This document shows, one piece after another, positions 48,798 through 60,282 of a DNA stretch of 64,000 nt. The stretch spans positions 62,001 to 126,000 of the forward strand of contig QZCP01000050.1 of assembly GCA_003956705.1 (NCBI GenBank). The letters are read 5' to 3'. A program made the translations under genes and the position numbers. Within the stretch, counting starts at the first letter, position 1. Each line of letters begins with the position of its first letter. The stretch is from Brevipalpus yothersi. Taxonomy: Eukaryota; Arthropoda; Arachnida; Trombidiformes; Tenuipalpidae. The notes under the pieces were generated by a model. That model was not told the DNA's origin. It searched no databases and worked only from the letters and a program-made list of their open reading frames with translations.

Positions 48798-49919
48798 TTC
48801 AATTTGATTTAATTTTTGAGCCTCCCTGACACAATAGATCAAGAGAAGAGGTCAATAATTTGTTTTCACTGGTAAATGGCTATTCATATCATTGTTTCAC
48901 ATCAAATGAAGAATGAGTTACGAAGAAAATTTTCACTTTACTCGTGTCCAAAAGATCACCATAATAATTGAGAGAAAAAAATTTGATTCTAAAGAGGAAG
49001 CATTGTCGTGGTGACTGGTAACTGATGATGATAATTAATATTTGCAATTCATCCAGTGTGTACCACAAGTGTGATGTAAACAATCAGGTACAAGTGATGT
49101 GCACAGGAAAACACTGTTACTACCACAAATAATGGGTACACATTGTGATGATATATTTATACACATTTCAACACTTGAATTAACTTTGAAATAGTTAACC
49201 TTGAATTACACAACACTTAGGCCCAGTACACATTAGGATGATTTGGTGAGTTTGATAAAATTGTCGAGACCAGAAAAGCCATTCAACCCTCAAGCTTCTC
49301 TCTCTCTTCTCTCTCTCTCATCTCTCTTCTCTCTCTCTCATCTCTCTCTCTCATCTCTCTTCTCTCTCTTCTCTCTTGCCTCACCCAGCTGATGTTGTGT
49401 GTATGTAAACCAGTTGGTGTTGAAAAGAGAGAGAGAATCGCTTCTCATGTACCGGACTGATCCTTTGTGGCCAATCTGTCGAGGAACGGAATAGACCACA
49501 TGTTCCATTAACTCTCTTGACCACTGTTTATTGGATCATTTTTGCTATAATTACTGTGTAATTTGTTTTGTTAACCGTGATTGATTGATTGGTGACAAGA
49601 CGGTGATCGCTTTCTTCTTTTTACAAGTTTTATTATTTAATGATTACAAACACACATACACACATATCGGGCAACATTTTTGTCTCTCTCTCCCAGCCTC
49701 TCAGCCTCTCAGCCCCTCTGTCTTTTTTCTACTCACCGACACTTTTGGCCCTGATTGATTTAATATTTTCCTATGGCTGTAACTTATTCTATCAAGGAAT
49801 ATGAACACCGTATTCCAAGTGAGCGATTCTGGGTACCGATCAATTTCATCATTGTGTCAATCCATGCCAAGTGAGTTGGATTATTGGTTCAACTCATCTG
49901 CTAGTGAAAGCCTAGTGAA
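48798..49919. other. Divergent promoter region, ADAM / cyclin Y
   Basis: About 1.1 kb between opposite start codons. It contains an imperfect CT-rich tract (49295-49378) and a second pyrimidine-rich block near 49682-49732. An in-frame 5' extension of cyclin Y is not evident, so much of the right part is probably 5' UTR. Confidence 0.4.
49295..49378. repeat. Imperfect (CT)n / (CTCTCTTCT)n pyrimidine tract
   Basis: About 84 bases of almost pure pyrimidine, made of TCTCTCTTCT and CTCTCTCTCA variants. Confidence 0.9.
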
Positions 49920-51189
49920 ATGGGGTGTAACTTATCATCCTGTTGTCGGACAGATCCATTTGAATCAACAAGTAAGGCAAAGAAAAAAGCCACTAGAAGA
50001 GAACTTCTGTTGGAACGAGTTTCGGTAGAGGCTTTAGAGAAAGAAAAGTGTGAATCATATTCGGAATGCATTTATCCCATATCAGAGAGCTCCACGCAAC
50101 ATATATCGGATAGAGAGGAGGCAGATAACGTTGAAAACGATCCATCTCTTCATCCCACTGTTGGTCCTCTTTTTGTTCTAAGATCTCGTCATGAGCATAA
50201 ATATTACAAAGATAAACGCAAAAATCAGCATCATCATCGTTCCCCCTCCCTCAGTTGTAGAGAATTGAGAAAATCTAGTTCTTGCTCCACCATTTTTATA
50301 GATGATAGCACAATTAGTCACCCTAATTTAAAGAACACGATAAAATGCGTTACTATGGCCATCTACTACCTTATAAGAAATCGCACGACTGCTGATGTGC
50401 TCGATATTTTCGATGAAAAACTTCACCCTCTATCTGTAAGTTCCCTCTCGCTGTTCTATCCATTCAACCCTCATGTTATTCATTGAACTCGTTCATATTC
50501 ATAGGAGGATCGTGGTTTTGATTATCTAGAGGAACCTGGTACCAGGACTTTGTATGAATTTATACGGAATCTTTTTCATGCAACTCAATCATCTCCAGAA
50601 TGTGCCATTATAACTCTTGTATATCTCGAGCGACTTTTAACTTATGCTGAGGTCGACATTGGACCATCTACATGGAAACGCATAGTTTTGGGAGCACTAC
50701 TGCTTGCATCAAAGGTGTGGGATGATCAAGCAATTTGGAATCTCGATTATTGTCTGATATTCAAAGATCTATCAGTCGATGATTTGTGAGTTGTAATTGG
50801 TAGTTTATTCCTGTTTCATCAGGAACTTATTCTCTATTCTCCATCTTTTTTCAAGGAATGAACTCGAGAGGAACTTTCTCCAGATGCTTCAATTCAACAC
50901 AAATGTTCCCTCAAGTGTCTACGCTAAGTATTATTTTGAACTTCGATCTCTAGCAAGAGAGAACGAGTTGGTTTCCAATTTCGAACTCCTGGACATGGAG
51001 CGAGCCCAGCGTCTTGAAGTAGGAAGAGAATTTTGTTCCGACGTGATAGATGACTAACTAATTTTTATTTATCTCTTCGTTTCTTAGGCTATGTCAAAAA
51101 TATGTGATAAAAATTTCGATGGTATTCGAAGGTGGTCGAGTGATGAACGATTGTCATCTCAGCCTCGAAGTAAAGCGATCTTGTCTTGA
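49920..51189 (+). CDS. CycY: Cyclin Y
   Basis: Membrane-tethered cyclin that activates CDK14/16-type kinases (Eip63E in flies) and promotes LRP6 phosphorylation in Wnt signalling. Exons: 49920-50435, 50505-50785, 50856-51018, 51088-51189; 353 residues against about 341 in human. The start MGCNLSSCC provides the N-myristoylation glycine and adjacent cysteines typical of the family, which fixes ATG 49920 as the start. The cyclin box covers about residues 170-300, with EFIRNLFHATQSSPECAIITLVYLERLL and WKRIVLGALLLASKVWDDQAIWN, nearly the canonical sequence. The N-terminal part before the box is His/Ser-rich and variable, and the C-terminal Ser-rich tail (RRWSSDERLSSQ) contains candidate 14-3-3/phospho sites. 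Divergent from the ADAM gene. Confidence 0.95.
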
Positions 51190-53087
51190 CGAAACCCGTT
51201 TTATAATGATGGTCCCCAACTTTTAAGCATGCCATTTTTAATCACTGCTGAGATGCTCAAGTTTTGTGAACAATAGCTGTAAGACTGTCTATTGTCATAC
51301 CTTAATATCTGGGTCATGGATCGCATCAATCCATGAGTTTCCACTCTGAAATTCATTCTCCAATATGCTTTTTTTAATATTGTAATTTAATCTTGTAATT
51401 CCTTTGCTTTGTAAATACATAAATGTTGCCTCTTTTCTTCGCATCTCAAGGTCCATTCACTTTACCATGTTATTGCTCTTCAGAGCATCAATTTTGGGTG
51501 TTGTCTTCCATCTAGAAAGATTTCTAGAGAAAAATTCTACTATGACTCATGAGAAGAACACGGTGTAAGTGTGGAATTTTCATTCGCAAAACTCGAATCG
51601 GCAGACTAAGAAATTAAGCAAGTCCCCTTGGTCAATATACTTTTCAAATTACGGTATATTTTTTTACTAACTATTTGATCACTCAACAATCAAACTTTCA
51701 TTCTGACGAGAAACTTGGTCTTTTTCTTGATGATCAACACTTCGAAGTCATCAAGTCACCTTACTTCTTCTTGTCAGCCCTTCCCTTGATTAATCTAGTC
51801 AATTATCTCGTACAGTCAATCAAATGATCAAGTCATCTCAATTTTTCGATTCTCTAATCTTATTATAGTTTTCCAATCATCTGAATTTCTGGCCGCTCAA
51901 GCCTTCAAAATATTTCTATGATTCCTCGAAAATGCAAAAAATTTTCATATGGTTCTCTTTTTTCATTATAATCAATGTTGATTAGATGAAGAGATTGTTT
52001 CATGATGATCCAAAAGTAGTTCGATTTACAAGCAGAATCTTAATCGATTTTAATCTCAATCAAACGCTCCTATGTGCTAGAAATAAGGTGTCAGTGAAGC
52101 AATCGAGCGATCTTTCATCACTCAATTCTCAATCCGCACGTGTTCGATAATGAAGAAGCCGGTTAATTGAAGATGTGATCAGTAAGAAAATGTCAAGACC
52201 TTTGTCAAAAGACTTGAGCTGTTGTTGGCCCAAAGAGTAGAGAACTCTCTGTGGCTAGGTCGGTGGAGTGGATCGCGCCAACGCGCCTGTTTGCAATCAA
52301 TGAGGATCCGGAATTGGGATGAAGAATAACCGGTGGTGAGAGTGTTGAGAATGGTGAGAATGGCGAGAGTGTCTTCACAGAGACATTCTCTCTGGTTTTT
52401 AGTTTAAAGGCTCACAAGTCAGCTTGCCAAGGGCGGCATTTGCTGTCAAAAATCAAGAACAAAAGCTGTAACTTTGGTGAACCTAACAGCCCTGTTTTGA
52501 TGGACCATTTATTGAATGTGAATTAAATTATATACTTGTGAAGTGATTATTTCCACAAAAATGTGTCATCCTGAACATTTTGTTGGAACAATCGATCGAT
52601 CGTAAAGCGATTCACTAAACAGTAGGAGCTTTACTCACAAGAATTAAAGCCACCGACACATCGAATGCTCACACTACATTCAATCAATGAGTCACATTAT
52701 CAGTGAGCAACCGTGTCCTGTGTGAAGCGTATTCCTTTGATTGCCTCTCTACCATCTCTCTACCATCTCTACCAATCTTTCTCTCACTACCTACCTAACT
52801 CACTACCTACAGTACATCTCTGCCGCGGAATCCATGTTTTCCATTGTTTACTCGCTTTCGTAGCGCGTGAACCTCTCTTCAGCTTATATTGATTTTTGAG
52901 TTCACTTTTTCTTTGTGTATCCTACAATTTAGCCATCATCAAAGAAAAATTATCCACCAAGCAGAAAGATCCATTTGAGTACAATTGGTGGTGTTTAGAT
53001 GTTACCATATTCATTGGTTCATATTTGGTGGGAAGACACACTTGATTGTCCTCGCTTCGGCAGCTCTCTTCTCTGAGTCGCTTCACC
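51190..53087. other. Intergenic, cyclin Y to zinc-finger gene
   Basis: About 1.9 kb holding the 3' UTR of cyclin Y and the upstream region of the next gene. No coding segment, RNA gene or repeat of note recognised. Confidence 0.4.
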
Positions 53088-56035
53088 ATGAGTTCATCTG
53101 GAAAGTCTTCTCACGCCACTGAGAATGGCAATTTACCAGCCATCAGTGTTAAACAACAATCTCGAAGCTCGATTGGTAAAACCAAATCGAATAAGGACGA
53201 ATCCAGTGGCAAGATTAGTGAACAGTTTAATTGTGTTCTTTGCCCCTTTGTGACTAATTATCAAACCAATCTACTTAGACATAGACGAGAGATCCATGGT
53301 ATCGTCGGAACACGCGGTCACAAGTCGTGCAAATATTGTGGACACCAAGCCCAAACAAACGATGAAATAATCTTACATCAACAATCAGCCCATCAGGAAA
53401 TCCTTCTTCGTGCCAGAGAAAAGTTCAGTAGAGAGAGAAGAGGAATTCGAAGTGATAATTCACACAATAGTAATAAGAAAGAAATTTCATCTGATATGAG
53501 CCTTTTCAGGCAAAGCGTTAGCAATGAGATGTTAAATTCTTCATCGAATGGCCATTTTGAGGATGATATAGCTAATCAATTGGATCTATCAGAGAATGGT
53601 GATGATGATGGAGATTTTTGGAAGGAAAGTTTCCTTGATTTCCCCTCGAACCTTATCTCACCTGAAAGGTCTATGATCAATATCCCTATGAACCATCGAT
53701 ATGGTCAAATAAAACAATCGCCTGTGGAGTCAAAATCATTTCTTGATCACCGTCTAAGCAAGTCGAACTCATTGGGTGCCGATAGTAGACGTGGGGAAGA
53801 TGTCTTACCGAATTTGAAAAACTCATCGAATTCTAAGAAGCGAAAATCTCAAAAAAATGCTCCTCCAGCCAATGAGCAGGATGGTGAGTATAACCATAGC
53901 ATATCTTAATTCCTTTATTTTTCAACAACATTTGTCATTGGCCGATTCTACAGATTTACCTCTGGCACCAACAAGGATAAAACGCCAATATAATTGCTCT
54001 GAATGTGATTTTCAAACCTTCAATCCTCGTCAATTCCTCTATCATCGAAGGGATCAACATGGCGAAAAAGTCAAAATTGTAGAATGTCCATATTGTCAAT
54101 ATGCCTGTCAGTATTTTCAAAAATTACAACGCCACATTCTGCTTATTCATAAGCTGACAACTACTACCTCTCCACCTGGCCTATCCTCATCGAGTGCTGA
54201 GAAAATTTCGATGAACGGTAGCCTTACAAATAAAAAAGGTGATTCTACTGAAAAGATAAATGATGGTTTTGGTAATGAGTTTTCTTCAGCGGCAAATGGT
54301 GAGAAGTGTGATCAGCTAACCAAGGCTCACCAACCTTTGGAAGAAAACAGTTTGAACAAAAGCAAGGGTGACTTGGAGAAAGTCTCTAAAAAGCAGAAGA
54401 AGCGAAAAAAGAGCAACTTGAGCATTGTAAGTGATATTTCGTGCTCCAAACTTCCTCCACACCATCAAGCATGCTTATCAATATTTCCTTTCTCTTCATT
54501 CATTTCAGGCTTGTGACTCTTTTAAATGTGTGTCTTGTGACAAAGAGTATCCTCGTAAATTCGCCTCCGAGAAAACTAAGCCTGGTAAACAAACAGAAAT
54601 TACTAATAGATGCATAAAGTGTAGTTTTTTACTACAGAAAAAACTCTCTAGCACTGGTCAGATTGGACTAGAAAGTGGAAATTGTAATCCAAATAAGAAT
54701 TACTTACAACTGATGGGAATCCGTCATGGTAATCACCTGCAGAATGTCTCATCGTCTTCTGATGGCTTTGCCAATGGACTTTTTTCAACAGAAAATGAGA
54801 GCAATCCAGACAACGCCGAATACAATCTCAATTCGATCAATATATCTTCTAATTCCAAGCAAACAGCTAATCGAGGAAAAGATTCTTTCCATAAAAACAT
54901 TAGGAATAAGAAAGAACGGCTCTCCTATGACTCTATAGATTTTCAAGACTCTAACGTGGAAACTCATGATGAATCGTGTGGAAATTCTATCAATGGTGAC
55001 GAGGAAGATATCGAAGATCTCTCAATCGAAATCAGCTCAATTGAATCGAGGTCTTCGATAAGCTGTAGTGACAATGACTCAAGAACTAATGATACTCAGG
55101 ATATGGATGGATCGAAGTCTAAGAAAAAATCGAGATATCGAGTTTATCAATGCAACCATTGTGACTTTAGATGTCCTACTCCAGATCGATTCCATATCCA
55201 CTTTCTTCAGCATGTCAACAACAAGCCCTTTGTATGTTCTGAATGTGGGCACAGGTCGAACTGGGAGTGGGATGTTGTGAAACATATCAAAATGAAACTT
55301 TTGAGGGACCCGAAGCATTCCAAAGCCAAGCCAGTACTTATCAATGATTCAGAAAATATTGACTATTGTAAATATGATCAATTTATTGTTTGGACTGATG
55401 ATCCTACTAAATTCTCTACTGGAAGTGCTCAGTTCATGCCTGCAAAAAGAGTGAAGATTGTGGATGAGGACGCTCTTTTCGAGGGACCTAACGAAGCTGG
55501 TTCCTTTCAGACCCATTGCAATGGGGAGAATTATACCGAGAACATTATAATAACTCCAGACCTCCCCTTTGAACATAATTCATTGAATCAATCATCGAGA
55601 GATGATGAGACTAACATATACACATCCTATCGAGGTCTCTCTAACTGTATGGTCAACAATATTCTCCAACCGAATGTTCGTTATGTTTCACCTCCTGTTC
55701 CTAGACCGTGGATGAAATATGTGAGGGCGTTCAAATGTGCTTACTGCTCATTTAGTCACCATTCCACCATGCAATTGGTCAGTCATCTGAGTTCTCACGC
55801 AGGCAAAAAGCCTTACAAATGTAAGCATTGCTCGTTTTCAAGTAATTGGAAAGATGTTGTCGTACATCACTTGAATTCGAGACATGATAAATCAACCAAA
55901 GATATCGTTCAACTACTTAAATACAGTGTCACGAATTTTATTTGTCGAATCGTAGAGCTGGATAACTCATCTCGTCTAGAGAGTACAGGAAATGCGGATA
56001 GTGATGGACCGAGTCACGCTCTCTGTGAAACTTAG
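53088..56035 (+). CDS. Multi-C2H2 zinc-finger protein, unassigned
   Basis: Probable DNA-binding transcriptional regulator of 931 residues. Exons: 53088-53883, 53954-54426, 54509-56035, all in phase. ATG 53088 is the first in-frame Met after the open stretch beginning near 53046. C2H2 fingers come in widely spaced pairs. In exon 1: CVLCPFVTNYQTNLLRHRREIH and CKYCGHQAQTNDEIILHQQSAH. In exon 2: CSECDFQTFNPRQFLYHRRDQH and CPYCQYACQYFQKLQRHILLIH. Early in exon 3 a divergent CVSCDKEY/CIKCSF Cys cluster lacks the His pair. Further on come CNHCDFRCPTPDRFHIHFLQH with CSECGHRSNWEWDVVKHI, and CAYCSFSHHSTMQLVSHLSSH with CKHCSFSSNWKDVVVHHLNSRH. Long Ser/Asn/acidic linkers and basic KKRK-type clusters lie between the pairs. 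The C-x2-C-x-F/Y-S/H spacing resembles REST/charlatan-type regulators, but I cannot assign an orthologue. Confidence 0.82.
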
Positions 56036-56196
56036 CAGGCAAATGAGTTTGTTCATTCAACTTTTTGGATGTTCACTTCCGTTTTCGCTACCCTCTCACC
56101 AAAAAACCTCCATAATGTCACATGAGGCACAGCTGTACCGGTACTACTTCAATTGTGTATTTTTTTTATAGACATGAGCTACTCCCCATGTGTTAG

Positions 56197-56202
56197 AATA
56201 AA
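56197..56202 (+). terminator. Candidate polyadenylation signal AATAAA
   Basis: An AATAAA hexamer about 160 bases after the zinc-finger stop codon and before the next gene on the same strand. Its position suits the 3' end of that transcript. Confidence 0.5.
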
Positions 56203-56637
56203 ATTTTAATGACTGCTGTTGGAGAAATTCTGATCTAATTAATTAATTCAACCCCTTTCTCACCCAAATCATACTGATTCAAAAATATTGTTGATATTAT
56301 GAAAGGGTTGAGGAAGTGGGCATTCTCGAGTGGGAAACAAAAAATTGGCCCCAACTTAAGAGCATAATATGTTCAATGGAAAAGTCGTGATAAAATTTTC
56401 AATAAATCATGCAACAATCATTGACAATTGTGAATATATGAATCGCTTTTCCATCAGTTAAATACATGTATTTGCGTTGAGCGCAGAGTTCAGCTGCTTT
56501 GCGCAGTGGCTTGTAATTGAATTTATTGAACGTTGGTTGGTGTGAGTGTCATCGTCATCGGTGTGTGTTCTAAATTTTTCAGTAGATAATTTGATAATTT
56601 TTTCTGGTAGAAAATACCTCTGTGAAAGTGTTTCATA
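56203..56637. other. Intergenic, upstream of ArfGAP1
   Basis: About 435 bases between the candidate poly(A) signal and the next ATG. No coding segment. Presumed ArfGAP1 promoter and 5' UTR. Confidence 0.4.
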
Positions 56638-58405
56638 ATGGCAAGCCCTAGAACTCGAAGGATATTACAAGAATTGAGACCTAAAAACGATAATAATGTA
56701 AGTAAAAGGCAATCATATTGAGATATTGGGTGAAATGATGATCTTTGACTTCGTAGAGCTGCTTTGAGTGTGGTGCATTAAATCCTCAATGGGTAAGCGT
56801 ATCTTATGGTATATGGATATGTCTAGATTGTTCTGGCAAACATCGTGGACTTGGAGTTCACTTGAGGTACTTATCTTTGCTTCAAATTGAAGCACCCACT
56901 TATGGCCTTACTATTCAGCTTTGTAAGATCTATTACGATGGACAAATGGAAAGACATTGAACTTGCAAAAATGAAAGTCGGTGGAAACAAGAAAGCCAAG
57001 GAATTTTTAAGCAGTCAAGCTGATTGGGATTTCAGTATGCCCTTAAGTGAACGATACAACACGTTAGCAGCTGCACTTTATCGCGATAAGGTATGTTTGC
57101 TTACATAATGATGTTTTCAGCTTTTGCTAACAATAGTGAGCTGTTTTGCGTCATCCATTTTACTCTCCTCTCTCATCAGTTGCAAACGGAGGCTCTTGGA
57201 AAAGAATGGTCTGCTGAGACGTCATCTGCGAAAAATTATGAGTCCAGAGTAATACCGAAGCATTCCAGGAAACAGGTCCCATCATCTAGTCAACAAAAGC
57301 AACAGCCCACATGGAATGAGAAAGAATGGGAAGAGAGTAGTTATCAGAGGTATTAGATAAATCTTGACTTAATCATTTTGTAATACTAGTAGACTATTTC
57401 ATTATTTCTTATTCCAGCTACAATCCAGAGAAAATAAATGCTCAAAAAGAAGAATTCTTCGCCAGAAAAACCGCTGAGAATTCCTCGCGACCCGCGTAAG
57501 TCATCAGGATCTGATTGGCCTGATGTTTTAGTAATTTGTGTTTTCATTCCAGTGATCTTCCTCCTAGTCAAGGAGGAAAATATTCGGGTTTTGGTTATAG
57601 TGCTAATCCCATGCCTCGTAGCCAATCTGAATTTAGTTTCGACTCTTGGTCCAACCTCTTGTCCGCTAAAGTAAGATTGTCTTGATTTCACTACTATTTG
57701 CTTAATTGTTACTTTATTTATAGAATTTTTCATCACTCGCTACCAATGCTTCCAAACTTGCATCCAAAGCATCAGAGAACGTAAGTTATAAGAGCACACT
57801 TCTCAATGAGTATTTTCTGAAATTCGATTCATATTTCTTCAATAGGCTCTCAAAATTGGATCCATGGCCTCCCAAAAAGCAGTAGAGTTGGCTGAGACTC
57901 TCAATGAGAAGGTATGTCTCACACCATTGTCTTCCACGTGACTCATAATCAATCTTGATCAATATTTTCATTTCATTTTCCTGGTTTTTAGGTTGCTGAT
58001 GCTAGTAAATCTGATTGGTCATCGAAATTTTCTACATTATTCAATCAAAAATCTTCCCTTTACTCGGACCCGAATTCCCAAGATCAACCCTATGAATATG
58101 AGAATGAAACAAAGCGTTACCAGGAAAGCTACTCAGAATTAGAAGGTGATCGTGATAGTAGCTGCAAGAGAGCAGGAAAAGGGAAACAAGAATCAAGTTC
58201 ACTGTTGCCAACTTCTCGATCTGTGGATAACTCAAATCTGGCTGGCTCAGCATCTACTAGTAAAGAGGAAAGAACGTTAATTAATAGTGACAGCTCAGGG
58301 TCCAAAGGTTCTCCGAAAAATGAAGAGGAAGATTTCTGGGAACTTCTGAATGATGATTCACCTACTACAAACAATGATGGATCCAAAAAAACCACGAAAA
58401 GTTAA
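56638..58405 (+). CDS. ArfGAP1: ArfGAP1, Golgi Arf GTPase-activating protein
   Basis: Stimulates GTP hydrolysis by Arf1 and couples COPI coat disassembly to membrane curvature. Nine exons: 56638-56697, 56757-56866, 56919-57090, 57180-57349, 57418-57495, 57553-57670, 57724-57780, 57846-57911, 57992-58405; 414 residues (human about 406). The GAP domain has the zinc finger C22-x2-C25 ... C42-x2-C45 and the catalytic Arg 50 in SGKHRGLGVHLS, followed by FVRSITMDKW. The middle contains an amphipathic Ser/Thr-rich, charge-poor segment (SFDSWSNLLSAKNFSSLATNASKLASKAS), the ALPS lipid-packing sensor expected in ArfGAP1. A second such region follows (IGSMASQKAVELAETLNEK). The C-terminus carries an acidic tryptophan motif (EEEDFWELL) like the coatomer-binding site of the family. 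Splicing inside the ALPS (three exons of 57-118 bases) could tune curvature sensing. Confidence 0.96.
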
Positions 58406-58970
58406 GAGAAATTTCCAAATCATAGACGTATATATCTTTCCGGAACTAAAGTGTCTTGTTCGATAAACTGAGATTCAGCAGCTTGACTTCGTTCGCTATC
58501 ATGATCATGAATTATCGCTCCTGACATGTATGTATTCGTTCATAAAAAATCATGTTAACTTTACTAGAATTTTTGAGATGTCATCTGGCATACTCGACAA
58601 CAGTTTTTCAAAATTTATTGATTATCTCTGATTTTTATCATCATGTTGAGTTTCGAGATGATCCAGAGTCTCTTCGCTCTGATATTGAGTAAAGAATAAT
58701 TTTGTCCTGTTTAACTTGAAATTAATTCATCAAACGGCTCTCAATAAGCAACAAGATTGTTAAAATAGCTGTATTTATGAATAAGGTATCATTTTGATCT
58801 GATCCTGGCCATGTCTGCAGTTCACTTGGAAGGCTTTATGATCAATATGATAGAGGTCATAAAACAGCCTAATTTTTTATAATAATTTTTATACTCTACA
58901 AGATCCAACAAGCAATAAGAGTATGCAATAAGTGCGTACATTTGACCTGAAGATTATTTTTAAGCTCAGA
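58406..58970. other. Intergenic, convergent ArfGAP1 and FEZ 3' ends
   Basis: About 565 bases. No coding segment recognised. Confidence 0.45.
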
Positions 58971-60282
58971 CTAAGTTGGACAAAGCACTTTGAGGATGAA
59001 ATCTGTCAGCAGATTCGGAACTGTCGGACTATTTTTGTTCATCGCGTCCAAGACTGCATAAGTTGGTAGGAAAGGAAAAAATAAGTTAATTCAGTGGATG
59101 AAATTTGATGATCAACAGTGATCTGAATTGAACTTACTCTTTGATAATATTTGTATGGTCGGAATACTCAGTGGAACATCTTCAGGATTGTATGGTATAA
59201 CAGTAGTCAAATATTTTGTATTCTCATCTTGATTTTGATGATCCAGGCACTGACGCTTGTTTTGTATTTCTAATAGAAGGGAGACAAAATTGCTTCTCAA
59301 TTCCCTTTCAAATCTCAATTCATCTCTTAGATTCAGAATTTGGAGTAAAATCTCTGATTGAGAGTGAACCATGTAGGTCAGACGCTTGTGCAAGTGGTAC
59401 AGTTGAGACAATGACATGGTTGTCAATCTATCGACACATGGAAGAGGATAATGAAACTCGATGTATGGGGTCGACTCAGAATCAATTGAGTGCTGATACA
59501 AAGAGCTTTCGTCAATATTGAGTGATTGTAGATCCATGTTGTCGGAGAGAGGTGATTGAAACTTTATCGAGGAATTATTCTCTCCCATAATGGTTGGAGT
59601 TTCACTTGATTTCAAGTCAAGACCAAGTTCTTGCTTCATTACCAAATTAGAATTACGATTCAATTCGATTCCTCCATCCAATAGGCTCAATCGGTCCATT
59701 TTAAGTGAGGTCGAAGCCTCCTCTTGATCACTATTGAATAAACAACTTATTACAATCTGATTGAGAGGAATTCTGAAAATTATTCTCCTATCAGCCTCAA
59801 GGTGATATCAATCGGTATCCCTCTTAATTACGGTTATAAAAAAAGCTTCCAGTATCCAAATACCTTGATACGGGATATTCTCATTCTATGGGATCATGGG
59901 GAGAATTGGGCGAATTATCTTGAATCTTGTGTGTAGTCAAAAAATAATGAAAATCCTAGTAAATATTTTCCCTTGAGCTGTAAAAAACAAATCAATTCTG
60001 TTCTTACCTGTTTTTAAGAGTTGAATTGAGATCATCTTTATAATCGAGGAAGCATTTTGTTAATTTTTCATCAAAAGAATTCACCAGATCTTCCAGAGAA
60101 TTCGAAAAAGTATCTTCAAAGTTCGAAGGAAATTTTTGAGTATTAAGCGATGATGATTTTGTGGAGTTATTTTCGAAATTATTGGGCAATAAATCGCCTA
60201 CTTCGGACCACTCCTCAGTCTTGGCGATGGGCGCCTTTGCAAACAGCTCATCATCTTCATTCGTCTCGGAATTGTTTTCCAT
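58971..60282 (-). CDS. Unc-76: FEZ/Unc-76 kinesin-1 adaptor
   Basis: Axonal outgrowth and fasciculation adaptor linking kinesin-1 heavy chain to cargo. Exons: 60282-60008, 59730-59138, 59053-58971; 316 residues, joined inside codons. The first exon contains the FEZ core SLEDLVNSFDEKLTKCF, preceded by an acidic N-terminus with EEWSEVGDLLP. The second has an acidic, Ser-rich segment, then the conserved helical coiled coil SEILLQILNLRDELRFERELRSNF followed by VSLLLEIQNKRQ. The third ends PTVPNLLTDFILKVLCPT, almost identical to the end of human FEZ1/2. The last short exon was found by this match and by phase. Start ATG 60282 is followed at once by acidic sequence typical of the family. Divergent from Gpdh. 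Confidence 0.93.
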
